A DNA stretch of 64,000 bases from DASXMT01 sp963803065 (GTDB lineage: Bacteria > Actinomycetota > Acidimicrobiia > Acidimicrobiales > RAAP-2). The first letter of the stretch is position 1, and each line of letters opens with the position of its first letter. The notes beneath the pieces were generated by a model that saw only the letters and a list, made by a program, of their open reading frames with translations, was not told the origin of the DNA and did no database searches. Shown one piece after another: positions 54,438 to 63,967 of the stretch. The stretch spans positions 372,001 through 436,000 of the forward strand of contig CAWDKW010000009.1 of the NCBI GenBank assembly GCA_963803065.1. The letters run 5' to 3'. The position numbers were made by a program, and so were the translations under genes.

Positions 54438-55487
54438 ATGGGCAGCAGGAAGCACACAAGGCGAGGTTCGTCGAAGATCCTTCGCCGGTTCGCGCTCCCC
54501 GCGGTTCTGGCCGTCGCTGGGGCTGTCCTCGCCTCGTGCGGTAGTGGCGGTGGATCCGGCACGATCACCCTGTACAACGGCCAGCACCCTCAGTTGACCG
54601 AGGCCCTGGCCAGCGCATTCGAGAAGCAGACCGGGATCCAAGTCCGGGTGCGCACGGACGACGGCATCGTGCTGGCAGACCAGATCCTCCAGGAAGGGTC
54701 GGGCTCGCCAGCGGACGTCTATCTCACCGAGAACTCACCTGAGCTCATGATGCTCACACAGCACGGCCTGCTGGCCAAGCTGCCGGCATCGATCCTCGAC
54801 CAGATCCCGAGCCGGTACAACTCGCCGACCGCCAACTGGGTGGGCGTCGCCCTGAGGGTCAATGCCCTCGCCTACGACCCCTCACTCGTCGCTCCCTCGC
54901 ACCTCCCGGCCAGCATTGTCGATCTCGCTCAACCGCAGTGGAGGGGCAAGGTCGCAATCGCTCCGACCGATTCGGACTTCGTGCCCCTGGTCGGCGCAGT
55001 GATCGCCACCTACGGCCAACAAGGAGCACTTCGATGGCTCAAGGGTCTCAAGGCCAATGCCGTCCTCTATCAAAACGACGAGGCGGTTGTGGCTGCCGTC
55101 GACCGTGGCCAGGCCACGGTGGGCATCGTCAACCAGTACTACTGGTACCGGCTCCGCCTGGAACAGGGGGCGGCGAAGACGCGTGCCAAGCTCTACTACT
55201 TCCCTCATCGCGACGTCGGCGCCATCGAGAACATCTCCGGCGCCGCGGTGCTTACCTCATCACACAACAAGGCGGACGCCCAGAAGTTCGTGGCGTTCCT
55301 CGTGTCTCCGACGGCCCAACGCATCCTGGCCTCGGGCGGCGACTACGAGTATCCAGCCCGTCCGGGGATCCCCCCGAATCCGACCCTGCTTCCCCTGTCC
55401 CGGGTAGACCCGGCGGTCATCAATGTGGTCAGCCTGGGCAACGATCTGCCGGCTGCCTCATTGCTCCAGCAGGCCGGCCTGACGTGA
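54438..55487 (+). CDS. iron(III) ABC transporter substrate-binding lipoprotein
   Basis: The 349-residue exported protein has a lipoprotein signal with lipobox LASC (lipidated cysteine near residue 34) and a periplasmic-binding fold of the FbpA/FutA class: TITLYNGQHPQLTEAL at the start and NQYYWYRLRLEQG with the adjacent tyrosines that bind Fe(III). It would deliver iron to the Fbp permease. The ATG has GAGGTGA about 4 bp upstream. The permease and ATPase genes are 2-5 kb away on the other strand. Confidence 0.9.
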   Translation: MGSRKHTRRGSSKILRRFALPAVLAVAGAVLASCGSGGGSGTITLYNGQHPQLTEALASAFEKQTGIQVRVRTDDGIVLADQILQEGSGSPADVYLTENSPELMMLTQHGLLAKLPASILDQIPSRYNSPTANWVGVALRVNALAYDPSLVAPSHLPASIVDLAQPQWRGKVAIAPTDSDFVPLVGAVIATYGQQGALRWLKGLKANAVLYQNDEAVVAAVDRGQATVGIVNQYYWYRLRLEQGAAKTRAKLYYFPHRDVGAIENISGAAVLTSSHNKADAQKFVAFLVSPTAQRILASGGDYEYPARPGIPPNPTLLPLSRVDPAVINVVSLGNDLPAASLLQQAGLT

Positions 55488-55560
55488 CACCCGTCGGGGT
55501 CGTTGCCGTAGCCGTCTTTGACACGAAGCTCCACCAACGCCTGGTCGGACACTTCTCGAT

Positions 55561-56439
55561 CTAGGCGACGTCGGACTCCGGGCCCGACTCCTGTTCTCCT
55601 GCCGGCGTGAGGGATGCAATGTCCGTCACACTCGACGGCGGAGGCGCGTGAATCGGCACCCGGATGCCGTATCGAGAGAGCGTGGTGGTGGTCAGGCCGA
55701 TGCCGGCACCCGGTGGAGAGAGCTGAACGACCGCCACCTTCCCGTGAAGCACCCAGACCTTCTCGCTGATGACGGAGCTCTTCGGCGCGGTCGTGGTTCC
55801 ACCCAGACCGTCGATCTCCGTGTGGATGGCCAGCGCCAGGGCGGCATTCGTGCGTACTGCTTGGCCGGCCGCGTGGCTGAGGTCGACCCGTACCTGGTAG
55901 CCGGGCGCACTGTCCGAGCCGATGCGACGAGATGCGATGGTCTTCGCCGACACCGCGCCCCAGACCAGTTGCTGGATCTCGAGCAGCGGACTGAGCCCCT
56001 CCTCTTGGAGGACGAATTGTGGAAAGTTGGTCGACGCCGACTCCGTCTGTGTCAGCGTGGCCACGATCCAGTCCTTGCCCGCGGGGAGGGACAGGGCCCT
56101 CGGTGACGGCGGCCGCACATAGACGACCGTGGGTAGAAACAGCGTTCGGTGGAGTGCGGTCGCCCCTCCGGGCGCGGGTACCTCCAGATCGATCATGCCG
56201 CTGCTCTTGGCGAAGTCGAAGGCTCCTGTCCCGATGATCGGCGGCGGGGCAATCCCCGCGACCCGGGCCCCCTGCAGTTCCATTCGCACGGCAGAGGATG
56301 ACCCGATGGTTGCCGTCCCGGCTGCCAACACCGTGGACAGCGGTTGGGAGGGAACCGCCGCCGAAGCCGGCCCGGCAAAGCGGTACCCGGCAGCTAGCAG
56401 AGCGACCGCCACCGCGCAGGTCAGCCGAACCCTTCCCAT
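55561..56439 (-). CDS. exported hypothetical protein (LppX/LprG-like)
   Basis: The 292-residue protein has a signal peptide (VRLTCAVAVALLAAGY ... PASA) and then a region with LppX/LprAFG-like features (SGMIDLEVPAPGGA; RTLFLPTVVYVRPP), a lipid- or glycolipid-carrier fold. It lacks an obvious lipobox. It lies 8 bp before the fbpC-like gene on the same strand and may be part of that transcript. Confidence 0.6.
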   Translation of the reverse strand: MGRVRLTCAVAVALLAAGYRFAGPASAAVPSQPLSTVLAAGTATIGSSSAVRMELQGARVAGIAPPPIIGTGAFDFAKSSGMIDLEVPAPGGATALHRTLFLPTVVYVRPPSPRALSLPAGKDWIVATLTQTESASTNFPQFVLQEEGLSPLLEIQQLVWGAVSAKTIASRRIGSDSAPGYQVRVDLSHAAGQAVRTNAALALAIHTEIDGLGGTTTAPKSSVISEKVWVLHGKVAVVQLSPPGAGIGLTTTTLSRYGIRVPIHAPPPSSVTDIASLTPAGEQESGPESDVA

Positions 56440-56447
56440 GGCGCCTC

Positions 56448-57587
56448 CTATTCAGATGACTGTAGCGGGGCGTCCCCGACGGGACCTCCAGGGCGGGAGT
56501 AGGCCCGGGCACGGCCCACGACCTCCAGATCCACCATCTGCCCGACCGATGGAGCGGCATGCTCGGCCATCCGGGCAATGATCTCGCACGAATCCTCGGC
56601 GCTCCTGTCGCCGAGGCGCAGCGTGACGGTAACCTCGGAGCCAAAGAAGCGGCGTTGCGTGACCTCGGCCTGGAGGCGGGGGCCGTCCGACGGATCCTCC
56701 GTGGGCTGGCACGCAGCGTTGTCTCTCGGCAACAGCTTGATCTGTTCGGGACGGAGCACCACGTGTACCGGCCCCTCGCGAGCAGGTCCGTCGGACGAGA
56801 TCGCTCCCAGGGCGCACCACGCCCGCGCTGATCGCAACGTTCCCGGGAGGACCACGGCCTCCCCGACGAAGCGGGCGACGGAAACGTCGATCGGTTTGCG
56901 ATATAGCTCCTCGGGCTCGGCCAGCTGTACCAGGCGGCCATCTCGCAAGACCCCCACCTGATGACCCATCGATAGAGCCTCCGCCTGGTCGTGCGTGACG
57001 AGCAGTGCCGTCGCCTCCTCCTCGGCCAGGGCGGCGAGGACGGCCTCACGGGTTTCGGCACGGAGGGCCGCGTCGAGCCCGGAAAACGGTTCGTCGAAGA
57101 GGATCACTCGGGGGCGCGGGGCGAGCGCCCGCGCCAGAGCCACCCGACGTTGCTCGCCCCCCGACAGCTGGCTCGGCTGACGTGGCGCGAAGTCCGGTCC
57201 CAGGCCGACCAACCTGAGGACGTCGTCGATGCGGCGACTGGCCTTCCGCTCGCCCCGTGGGAGTCCGAAACCAACATTCTCTGCCACCGTCAGCTGGGGG
57301 AAGAGGGCTCCTTCCTGGGAGACGTAGCCGACGCGTCGGCGCTCGGTCGACACGTGGACCCGATCGGCGGCGACCGTCTCGCCACCCACCACGATGCGGC
57401 CCGAGTCCAGGTGTTCGAGCCCCATCACCGCCCGCAGCAGGGTGGTCTTGCCGGCGCCTGAGGCCCCGAGGATGGCCGTGAGCCTCCCCGCCGGCACTTC
57501 GAGGTCCAGGCCGGCCAGAATCGCCCGAGAGCCAAAGGCCTTCTCGAGTGCGGAGCATGCCAGCCCTGGAGAGTCGCCCGATCTCAT
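56448..57587 (-). CDS. fbpC: iron(III) ABC transporter ATP-binding protein
   Basis: The 379-residue ATPase has Walker A GASGAGKTT, the signature LSGGEQRRVALARAL, Walker B VILFDEP and the switch histidine in LLVTHDQAEAL, followed by a C-terminal TOBE-like regulatory domain (GPVHVVLRPEQIKLL). The ATG at 57587 is chosen because homology starts with CSALEKAFGSR; a much longer frame upstream is antisense to the permease and is not real. It overlaps the permease stop in an ATGA junction. Confidence 0.92.
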   Translation of the reverse strand: MRSGDSPGLACSALEKAFGSRAILAGLDLEVPAGRLTAILGASGAGKTTLLRAVMGLEHLDSGRIVVGGETVAADRVHVSTERRRVGYVSQEGALFPQLTVAENVGFGLPRGERKASRRIDDVLRLVGLGPDFAPRQPSQLSGGEQRRVALARALAPRPRVILFDEPFSGLDAALRAETREAVLAALAEEEATALLVTHDQAEALSMGHQVGVLRDGRLVQLAEPEELYRKPIDVSVARFVGEAVVLPGTLRSARAWCALGAISSDGPAREGPVHVVLRPEQIKLLPRDNAACQPTEDPSDGPRLQAEVTQRRFFGSEVTVTLRLGDRSAEDSCEIIARMAEHAAPSVGQMVDLEVVGRARAYSRPGGPVGDAPLQSSE

Positions 57588-59221
57588 CGGTCGGCTGGCC
57601 TTGCCGTACGGACTCTGCCGTATCCGTGGAGGACGATTGCCGCGGCGACGAGGGCCAGACCGATCAGAACCGCCGCGTACGGCGCGGCGGCGGCGAAGGC
57701 CACGGTCGACCCGTTGGCCGAGAACTGGGTCATCAGTGTGTACATGCTGGGTGGTAGGAGCACCTGGGCCGTGGTGAGGTCGCCGATCGTGAAGGCGAAG
57801 ACCAAGAGTCCGGCTGCCGCCAGGCCGGGCCGAGCCAGAGGTAGAGTCACGCGACCGAAGACCCCGAGGCCGCTCGAGCCAAGTGACCGGGCGCTGTCTT
57901 CGAGCCGAGGCTCGATCTGGCCCAGGGAAGCACGAATCGCCACCAGCGCGAGTGGCACGAACAAAATTGCATAGCCGATGACGAGCAGGGGGACGCTCTC
58001 GTAGAGGAATCGAGCGAAATGCACGGCGGCGTAGGCGAGGGCTAGCGCCCCCACGAGATCCGGGAGCGCGAAGGAGAGGTACGAGCCGCGCTCGAGGAAT
58101 GCGCCGAAACGGCTCCGGAAGCGGGTGACGATCAGGGCCAAGGGAAGGGCCAAGGCGACGCCAACCACCGCTGCACCGACGCCGAGCCCGACCGAGGTCA
58201 GTGTGGCGACTGGCAAATAGTGCAATCCAGCGCTGGCCGCCGCCAGTCCCGCGGCACTGCTCTGCGTGAACCAGTAGATCAGCGTGCCGATCGGCACCCC
58301 GAGTGACGCGCCGACCAATGCACCGAGGGCGATCAGCACCGGGATCTTGGCGCGGCCCAGCTCGTGTCGGATTGGAGGCCGGCGCGTTCCTTGGTCGATT
58401 CGGGCGTAGCCGGCTCCTCCCCGGGCTTTGGCCTCGACAACCAAGAAGACGACGCACAGCACGGTGGTGACACACGACAAGACTGCGGCGCCCGTCGTTG
58501 ATCCGAACTGATACTGCGCGTAGACGTTCGTGCTGAACGTCTGGACGTGCAGCGCGGCGTAGGCGTCGTACTCGACGAGAAGGTCGAGAGCGACGAGCAA
58601 CGACCCCCCGAGGATCGCTGGGCGCAGGTGGGGGAGCACGACGCGCCAGAACGTCGCACCCGCGCCACATCCTAGGCTTCGGGCGCTCTCTTCGAGGGCG
58701 GGGTCCAGGCCGCGCAAGGCCACCGTGACGAGCAAAAAGACGATGGGCGAGTAGGTCAGGGTGGTGATGACGACCGCACCGAGGTAGCCCTGCATCGCGG
58801 AGGTGACAGAGACCCAGGCGAAGCTGACAACGAGCGGTGGCACCGTGAGCGGGGCCACCATGAGGAGCGCCCAGACTCTGCGACCCGGAAGCTCGGTCCG
58901 CTCGAGGAACCACGCGAAGGATACGCCCACGACGACACAGAGGGGCGTGACAATCGCGGCGATGAACAGCGTGTGCCCGAGGAGAGAGAGGGCTGCTTGG
59001 TCGTGGAGCACCCGTCGGGCTGAGCTCCACCCACCGGCGATTGCTTGCCCGACGTTGACCACGACCGGTACGAGAATCAACAAGACGGCGGCCGTTGCGA
59101 CGAGGAACAGGCCACGGGGCGGGCGCGAACCGTGACGACGGCGTGACCGTCCTGCGCCTCCCAGCACTTCCACGCTCATCCGCGGTGGGCCAAGGTCGAC
59201 TCCGATGGCGCTCTTGGACAT
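57584..59221 (-). CDS. fbpB: iron(III) ABC transporter permease (fused two-domain)
   Basis: The 545-residue membrane protein has two binding-protein-dependent permease domains in one chain, as in FbpB. The EAA-like loops DPALEESARSLGCGAG and EPRLEDSARSLGSSG mark each half. About twelve helices are expected. The first ATG at 59221 is used. It overlaps fbpC. Confidence 0.92.
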   Translation of the reverse strand: MSKSAIGVDLGPPRMSVEVLGGAGRSRRRHGSRPPRGLFLVATAAVLLILVPVVVNVGQAIAGGWSSARRVLHDQAALSLLGHTLFIAAIVTPLCVVVGVSFAWFLERTELPGRRVWALLMVAPLTVPPLVVSFAWVSVTSAMQGYLGAVVITTLTYSPIVFLLVTVALRGLDPALEESARSLGCGAGATFWRVVLPHLRPAILGGSLLVALDLLVEYDAYAALHVQTFSTNVYAQYQFGSTTGAAVLSCVTTVLCVVFLVVEAKARGGAGYARIDQGTRRPPIRHELGRAKIPVLIALGALVGASLGVPIGTLIYWFTQSSAAGLAAASAGLHYLPVATLTSVGLGVGAAVVGVALALPLALIVTRFRSRFGAFLERGSYLSFALPDLVGALALAYAAVHFARFLYESVPLLVIGYAILFVPLALVAIRASLGQIEPRLEDSARSLGSSGLGVFGRVTLPLARPGLAAAGLLVFAFTIGDLTTAQVLLPPSMYTLMTQFSANGSTVAFAAAAPYAAVLIGLALVAAAIVLHGYGRVRTARPADR

Positions 59222-59224
59222 GGC

Positions 59225-61432
59225 TCAGCCGGTGAGCGGATGCAGGGGAAGGGTCTTGTTGTCCATGAGTAGGTCGAACCCATCTGGAGTGTTCAGATAG
59301 CCGGGGGCGGTTCCAGGATTGTCTGTCACTCCGTACTGCCAGACGAGCGCCTGGGTTACTGGATCGATGGCCACCATACGATCTCGGTAGTCATCATTCG
59401 TCATGAACACGCCGCTCGGCAACATCTCGGTGAGTGACGGTTGATTCATCTCCCCCTGGCCGGCCGCTGGCTGATATCGGTAGGTGACCATGCCCTCTCG
59501 GGTGAACTCGATGAATCCCCCTGGATGCGAGTAGTCGGAGAGGAGGTAGAGATCGGGGCCGAGTTGCTGGGGGTCCGATGGATATCCCACCGGGAGGCTC
59601 ACGGTCCAGACCATCTTGCCTTGCGGCGTGTACTCGCTGACCCAACTCCCATTGATCTCGGAGATGAGGACATTGCCGTCCGCCAGCGGGGTGTCCCCGT
59701 TCGGCGAACCAAGGGAGCTCGGCGGATCGTGCACGCAGTTTCCGGTGGTCCCGATCTGGGAGGCGATCGAGCCGTCGGGATTGATGTACAACACGCGGCA
59801 GTTCTCTGCGTCGGCCACAACGACCTGGCCGTTCTTGAGGAGGTACGCGTCGTCGGGCGTGTGGAGGTATCCCGGCAGTGATCCGGGCTCGAGGGCATGC
59901 CCGTAGGACCATTGGAGCTGTCCCGACGGGAATCCGATCATGACGACTGTCTCGTTGTTCTCCTGGTTGGAGATGATCTGTGTGCCGTTCTTCGTGAAGA
60001 ACGCGTCGTCAGGGAAGTAGAAACCCCCTGGTGGGGGTGAAGCGTAGACGGAGGGGTAGTTCCACACCACCTGGTTCTGGGTATTCAAAAGGAGAAGCCG
60101 GTTGTTACCCCGGTCGGCGACCAGGAGCTGGCCGCCGAAGTACGGCGATCCGGCCCCCTTCATACCGGCGGTTCCGAACCTCGGATTGGGAATCATCATC
60201 TCGATCGAGTTCATCACGCTCCCCGAGCTCTCCCCGCCGATGACCCAGGCCCGGCCTGCGAGCACGGCAATCCCTGCGTAGCTGGTGGGTACGGGAAGGG
60301 TCCCAGCAGCCAGCACCTTGTGATGTGCGGGGTCGTAGGCCCAGATCGTCGCGATGGCCGGTGACGCTGAACCTGACGTCGACGTGACCCCACCCGCCAC
60401 GTAGAGGTGTCCGCCGAGGACAGCGGCTGACGCCGCAGCGAGGGGCTCGGGAAGGTGGCCGACGACCGTGGCCTTCGACGCCGAAGGTACGATCTCTTGA
60501 ATCGTGTCCGTCGCTTGGCCGCTCTGTGGGCCACCGACGGCCTGCCCTCCGAAGACGTAGATCACGTCGCCCAGCGCGGCCACGGCCGGATAGCGAACCG
60601 ACACCGGCAGCTTGGCTACCACGGAGAATCGCCGCCCGTCCGTCGTGGCGAGGACGTCGGCATCAGGCTTGCTGCCGTCGTAGCCACCGATCACGAACGT
60701 GGTGCTGCCGATGGTCACCGCCTGGGAATCGGAACGTGGCTGGGGGAGCTGTCCGACCGCCGCCGGCGGGGACGGGACCGTCGTGGTCGTGACGGGTGTC
60801 GCCGTGCTCGCCGTCCTCGTATGGGCTGCCTTCTTCGGTTTCGGAGTCGGTGGAGCCGGCGGCGCGGGGACGGGAGCGCCGAACTGCTGCACCGTGGCCA
60901 CCGTGTTGGGTGAACCCCCGCCGAAGACGTAACCCCGGCCCCGAATGAGCGCTCCCGCGGCATCGTGCACCGCGCTCGGCAGCGTGCCCAGCGGGGTCGC
61001 TTGACCCGATGCCGTGTCGAGGGAGAACACCGAGGCAAGGGACGATTGGGAGGCGGCCAGCCCGCCCACAATGGTCAGGCCACTGCCGTTCCCGGGCAGC
61101 ACGACCTCGCGCGAGATGGGCGCGTTGAGACCCCAGGGCAGGACCCCGGCCTCGATGGCCGGTATGGAATGGGTCGCCTTGGCAGATTGACTGCCGCCCG
61201 GTCCGGCCGCCGACGAACGACCACCGGAAACAGCTGCCTCGGTGGTCGTCGGGCCGGCACTGGTTCGTTGCCCCGGTCGGCCTGAGCTCCCTCCGGGCAC
61301 GACCAGTGCCAGAACGATGGCCAGAACCACCAACCCCAGCAGGCCGACGGCGATGCGGCGTCGGACCCGCACCCGGTGCGAGACCCGAGCCCGCCGGTGC
61401 GAGGGCTGTCGTGGGCCGAGGTTGGACGTCAT
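59225..61432 (-). CDS. membrane-anchored Kelch/NHL-repeat protein
   Basis: This large exported protein (about 735 residues from ATG 61432; a GTG at 61549 extends it) has a basic N-terminus, one transmembrane helix (IAVGLLGLVVLAIVLALVVPGG), a Pro/Thr/Ser-rich linker, Kelch-like repeats (VFGGGSPNTV; IGGYDGSKPD; VFGGQAVGG; VAGGVTSTS; IGGESSGSV) and an NHL/PQQ-like propeller (LLVADRGNNRLLLLN; VVVADAENCRVLYIN; VWQYGV). It is probably a cell-surface binding or sensing protein. It ends 4 bp before fbpB on the same strand. Confidence 0.8.
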   Translation of the reverse strand: MTSNLGPRQPSHRRARVSHRVRVRRRIAVGLLGLVVLAIVLALVVPGGSSGRPGQRTSAGPTTTEAAVSGGRSSAAGPGGSQSAKATHSIPAIEAGVLPWGLNAPISREVVLPGNGSGLTIVGGLAASQSSLASVFSLDTASGQATPLGTLPSAVHDAAGALIRGRGYVFGGGSPNTVATVQQFGAPVPAPPAPPTPKPKKAAHTRTASTATPVTTTTVPSPPAAVGQLPQPRSDSQAVTIGSTTFVIGGYDGSKPDADVLATTDGRRFSVVAKLPVSVRYPAVAALGDVIYVFGGQAVGGPQSGQATDTIQEIVPSASKATVVGHLPEPLAAASAAVLGGHLYVAGGVTSTSGSASPAIATIWAYDPAHHKVLAAGTLPVPTSYAGIAVLAGRAWVIGGESSGSVMNSIEMMIPNPRFGTAGMKGAGSPYFGGQLLVADRGNNRLLLLNTQNQVVWNYPSVYASPPPGGFYFPDDAFFTKNGTQIISNQENNETVVMIGFPSGQLQWSYGHALEPGSLPGYLHTPDDAYLLKNGQVVVADAENCRVLYINPDGSIASQIGTTGNCVHDPPSSLGSPNGDTPLADGNVLISEINGSWVSEYTPQGKMVWTVSLPVGYPSDPQQLGPDLYLLSDYSHPGGFIEFTREGMVTYRYQPAAGQGEMNQPSLTEMLPSGVFMTNDDYRDRMVAIDPVTQALVWQYGVTDNPGTAPGYLNTPDGFDLLMDNKTLPLHPLTG

Positions 61433-62053
61433 CGGGGTGCGGACGTCTCGATCCAGAGCGCGGTTGGAGTGGTCTGCGTCATGGAGCTGGTCGGGCCGAG
61501 AGACGTCGGTCCTCGTCAATCGCCCTCGGCTCTGCACGAAAGCCCTCACCAGTGGGACTGCGTTGCATGAGCTGCGCCTTCCAAGGGATGCCCTGACCAG
61601 GACGCTGGGCGACGGTGGTCACTCGAGCTGGTCCGGGCGAGGCGCTGAGCTGGGGCGTCACGTCGTCACTCCCGTCAGCAAGCCTTGCCCGGCCCAATTT
61701 CGAGTGCCCCAGGCCCTTGTCGACAGGATCGAGCCGCCGACGGTCGGGTCGACCGACAACGATGGGAGCCCCACCGGGGCGAACCGGTCAATCTGGCCGC
61801 ACTACTTGAGCAATGCTTCGAGCTGTATCTGGCATGCAGTCCAAATTTCCTCGATCGTGGGCTGTGCGTGATGGATCTTACGGGGCATGGACGACCCATT
61901 GGTGGTCTGCGCACACATGGTTGCATCCGCCGTCAGCCGCTCCCATCGGTCGAATGCTGTCCCCTCGTCTCGATATGTCGCTTGGCGCGGAGCGGATGAC
62001 AACGGCCGTGGGCGCGAGCTGCCACTGGGCGACATTGTGCTAACACAACGTGC
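61433..62053. other. intergenic region between divergent genes
   Basis: This 621-bp stretch lies between the Kelch/NHL gene (-) and the methyltransferase (+). Long frames exist but are arginine/proline-rich. A 28-codon minus frame (MPRKIHHAQPTIEEIWTACQ) at 61802-61888 looks protein-like but has no ribosome site. Nothing further is supported. Confidence 0.45.
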
Positions 62054-62686
62054 ATGAGCGACGATACGGGGGCACTGGACAGCGTGCCAGGACCGGTTCG
62101 CCCGCGGCACGAGGACTTCGATGCGTCCTATGCCGGCACACCCCCCTGGGACATCGGCCGACCTCAGCCTGCTTTCCTTGAACTTGCTGAAGGTGGCGTT
62201 CTGCACGGTCGAGTGCTCGACGTCGGCTGTGGGACCGGCGAGCATGCCCTCATGGCCGCTCGCCTCGGCCACGAGGCCACCGGCATCGATATTGCCCCGA
62301 CAGCGATCGCCATCGCACAAGGCAAAGCCCGCGACCGAGGCCTGACCGCCCGGTTCCTCGTTGGGGACGCCCTTCGGCTCTCTGACCTCAACGAACAGTT
62401 CGACACCGTGCTCGACTGTGGACTCTTCCATGTCTTTGAGGACGATGACCGGATCCAGTACGTCGAGAGCCTTCTGACCGTTCTTCCGCCAGGCGCCCGC
62501 GTTCACCTGCTGTGCTTCAGCGACCGCCAGCCGGGCGACTGGGGACCCAGGCGGGTGACTGAGGACGAGATCAAGGCCAGCTTCCTTCACGGATGGCAGG
62601 TGGATTCGATCGATGCCTGCAAGATCGACATCAACATCGACCCCAACGGTGCACTCGCGTGGCGAGTGTCCATCAGCCGAAGCTGA
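62054..62686 (+). CDS. SAM-dependent methyltransferase
   Basis: The 210-residue class I methyltransferase has the SAM motif VLDVGCGTGEHALMAA near residue 60 and GIDIAPTAIAIAQGKA. The N-terminus (DASYAGTPPWDIGRPQPAF) resembles a group that includes thiopurine/tellurite methyltransferases. The substrate is unknown. The ATG has no strong ribosome site; a TAACAC sequence close upstream could give a short-leader transcript. Confidence 0.85.
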   Translation: MSDDTGALDSVPGPVRPRHEDFDASYAGTPPWDIGRPQPAFLELAEGGVLHGRVLDVGCGTGEHALMAARLGHEATGIDIAPTAIAIAQGKARDRGLTARFLVGDALRLSDLNEQFDTVLDCGLFHVFEDDDRIQYVESLLTVLPPGARVHLLCFSDRQPGDWGPRRVTEDEIKASFLHGWQVDSIDACKIDINIDPNGALAWRVSISRS

Positions 62687-62852
62687 CCAGCACCCTGGTG
62701 AGCGACGCCGGCTGGACCCCGATAGCTGGGCCAGGTGGATCAGTTCACAGGGACCCGGTCGGTGCGCTACATCGACGCCCACGCGGCACGCTAACTCGAA
62801 CCGTTGACCGCCTGATTCGAACGGATCGCGTCCGCCGACGAGGTGAGCTTCT

Positions 62853-63785
62853 CTAAGCGGGCGCGAGCGTGGATGCGTGGTCGGCGACCGGGCGCTGGTC
62901 GTCGGCAACCGAGTGCCACTCGCGCTCGAGTTGGTCACGACCCAGATCACCGAACCGATCGATTCGGTGGTCGTACAGCCGTTCGTACGCCTCCAACGCG
63001 ACAAAGGCCTCGTGTGGGGTGCTTGCGAGCCACGGGCATTCGGCTTCAGCGATGCGGAAGTAGACCCATTCGTCGTCCTTGACCACCCACCGGGACGACA
63101 GGCGCACCACCTTGAACGATTCGAGCCAGCGGAGGAACGCTCGCGTGGTCTTCCAGTCGGACGCTCTCCGAACCCTGCAACGGTACGGCGCCTTGAATTG
63201 ATGGACTTTGGCAAGAACCAACGGTACGCTCAGCGCTTCCAGAACCAGCGTTCGGTGGTTGCCGTTCTCCGTGATGGGCCGAACCGGTCCAAATGGCCCA
63301 GGGATCGAGTTGACCACCACGGCGGGTTCTGGGTTGCGAGGGTGTCCGAAGATGCGCGCAAGAGACGTCGGCGTGCCTTGTTCCAACAAGAACTGTTCCG
63401 CCGAGAAGGCGAGCTCTTCGACCGTGCCGTGATACGGACTGAACTCCGCGCCCACAGGGCCCCTGGCGATGGTCGCCGGATCGATCCAGCGCCAATGTCC
63501 GCGTCCCAGGTGCGAGGGCTGCGGATTCCGAATGGCAAAGCCCGGACGGCTGCGTGACTGCTCGATGCTGCGGATCAGGTCCTTTGGCCAGACCCGGTGC
63601 CCCAATCGATCCCGCAGATGGTCCTTCAAGATCGTGAGCGCACCGACGTGCCCGTCGAAGTCGTCCAGGGGAATGCTGCAGGTCTCGGTCAACATGGTCT
63701 GGGCGCGTTCGATCTGCCAGGGTTCGGCGGGCTGCTGGTCGTAGAGGAAGGAAACGGGCTTGTGTGCATACCATTCCCCGGACAC
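62853..63785 (-). CDS. conserved hypothetical protein, 310 aa
   Basis: The 310-residue protein has no recognised domain. It contains NSIPGPFGPVRPITENGNHR and RAFLRWLESFKVVRLSSRWV, with many Trp and Arg residues and no signal or membrane segment. It starts at GTG 63785. Its place between a methyltransferase and tRNA genes suggests possible mobile-element cargo at a tRNA site, but no integrase is seen. Confidence 0.55.
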   Translation of the reverse strand: MSGEWYAHKPVSFLYDQQPAEPWQIERAQTMLTETCSIPLDDFDGHVGALTILKDHLRDRLGHRVWPKDLIRSIEQSRSRPGFAIRNPQPSHLGRGHWRWIDPATIARGPVGAEFSPYHGTVEELAFSAEQFLLEQGTPTSLARIFGHPRNPEPAVVVNSIPGPFGPVRPITENGNHRTLVLEALSVPLVLAKVHQFKAPYRCRVRRASDWKTTRAFLRWLESFKVVRLSSRWVVKDDEWVYFRIAEAECPWLASTPHEAFVALEAYERLYDHRIDRFGDLGRDQLEREWHSVADDQRPVADHASTLAPA

Positions 63786-63861
63786 GGTCGCATCATTGCA
63801 GATTGCAGCTGCGGTTCGCTCGGGCGATCTCCGCCCGCATTGTCCCTGGCTGGCTGGCTGG

Positions 63862-63934
63862 CAGTCCCAACGGGATTCGAACCCGTGTCTCCACCTTGAG
63901 AGGGTGATGTCCTAGGCCTCTAGACGATGGGACC
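63862..63934 (-). tRNA. tRNA-Glu (anticodon CTC)
   Basis: A 73-nt cloverleaf on the minus strand has acceptor GGTCCCA/TGGGACT, anticodon loop CTCTCAA and a T-arm with GGTTCGAATCC. The CTC anticodon reads GAG (glutamate). The CCA end is not encoded. Confidence 0.92.
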
Positions 63935-63967
63935 AAGCGATGACCTCCGAATGAGAGGCCATCTCCG

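Noticed and set aside
57588..59030. 480-codon N-terminal extension of the Fbp ATPase
   Set aside because: The extension is out of frame with, and overlaps, the permease gene on the same strand and is arginine-rich; the ATPase family begins at 57587.
61802..63214. 470-codon minus-strand frame across the methyltransferase
   Set aside because: It overlaps a clear SAM methyltransferase on the plus strand; only its last 28 codons look protein-like and they lack a ribosome site.
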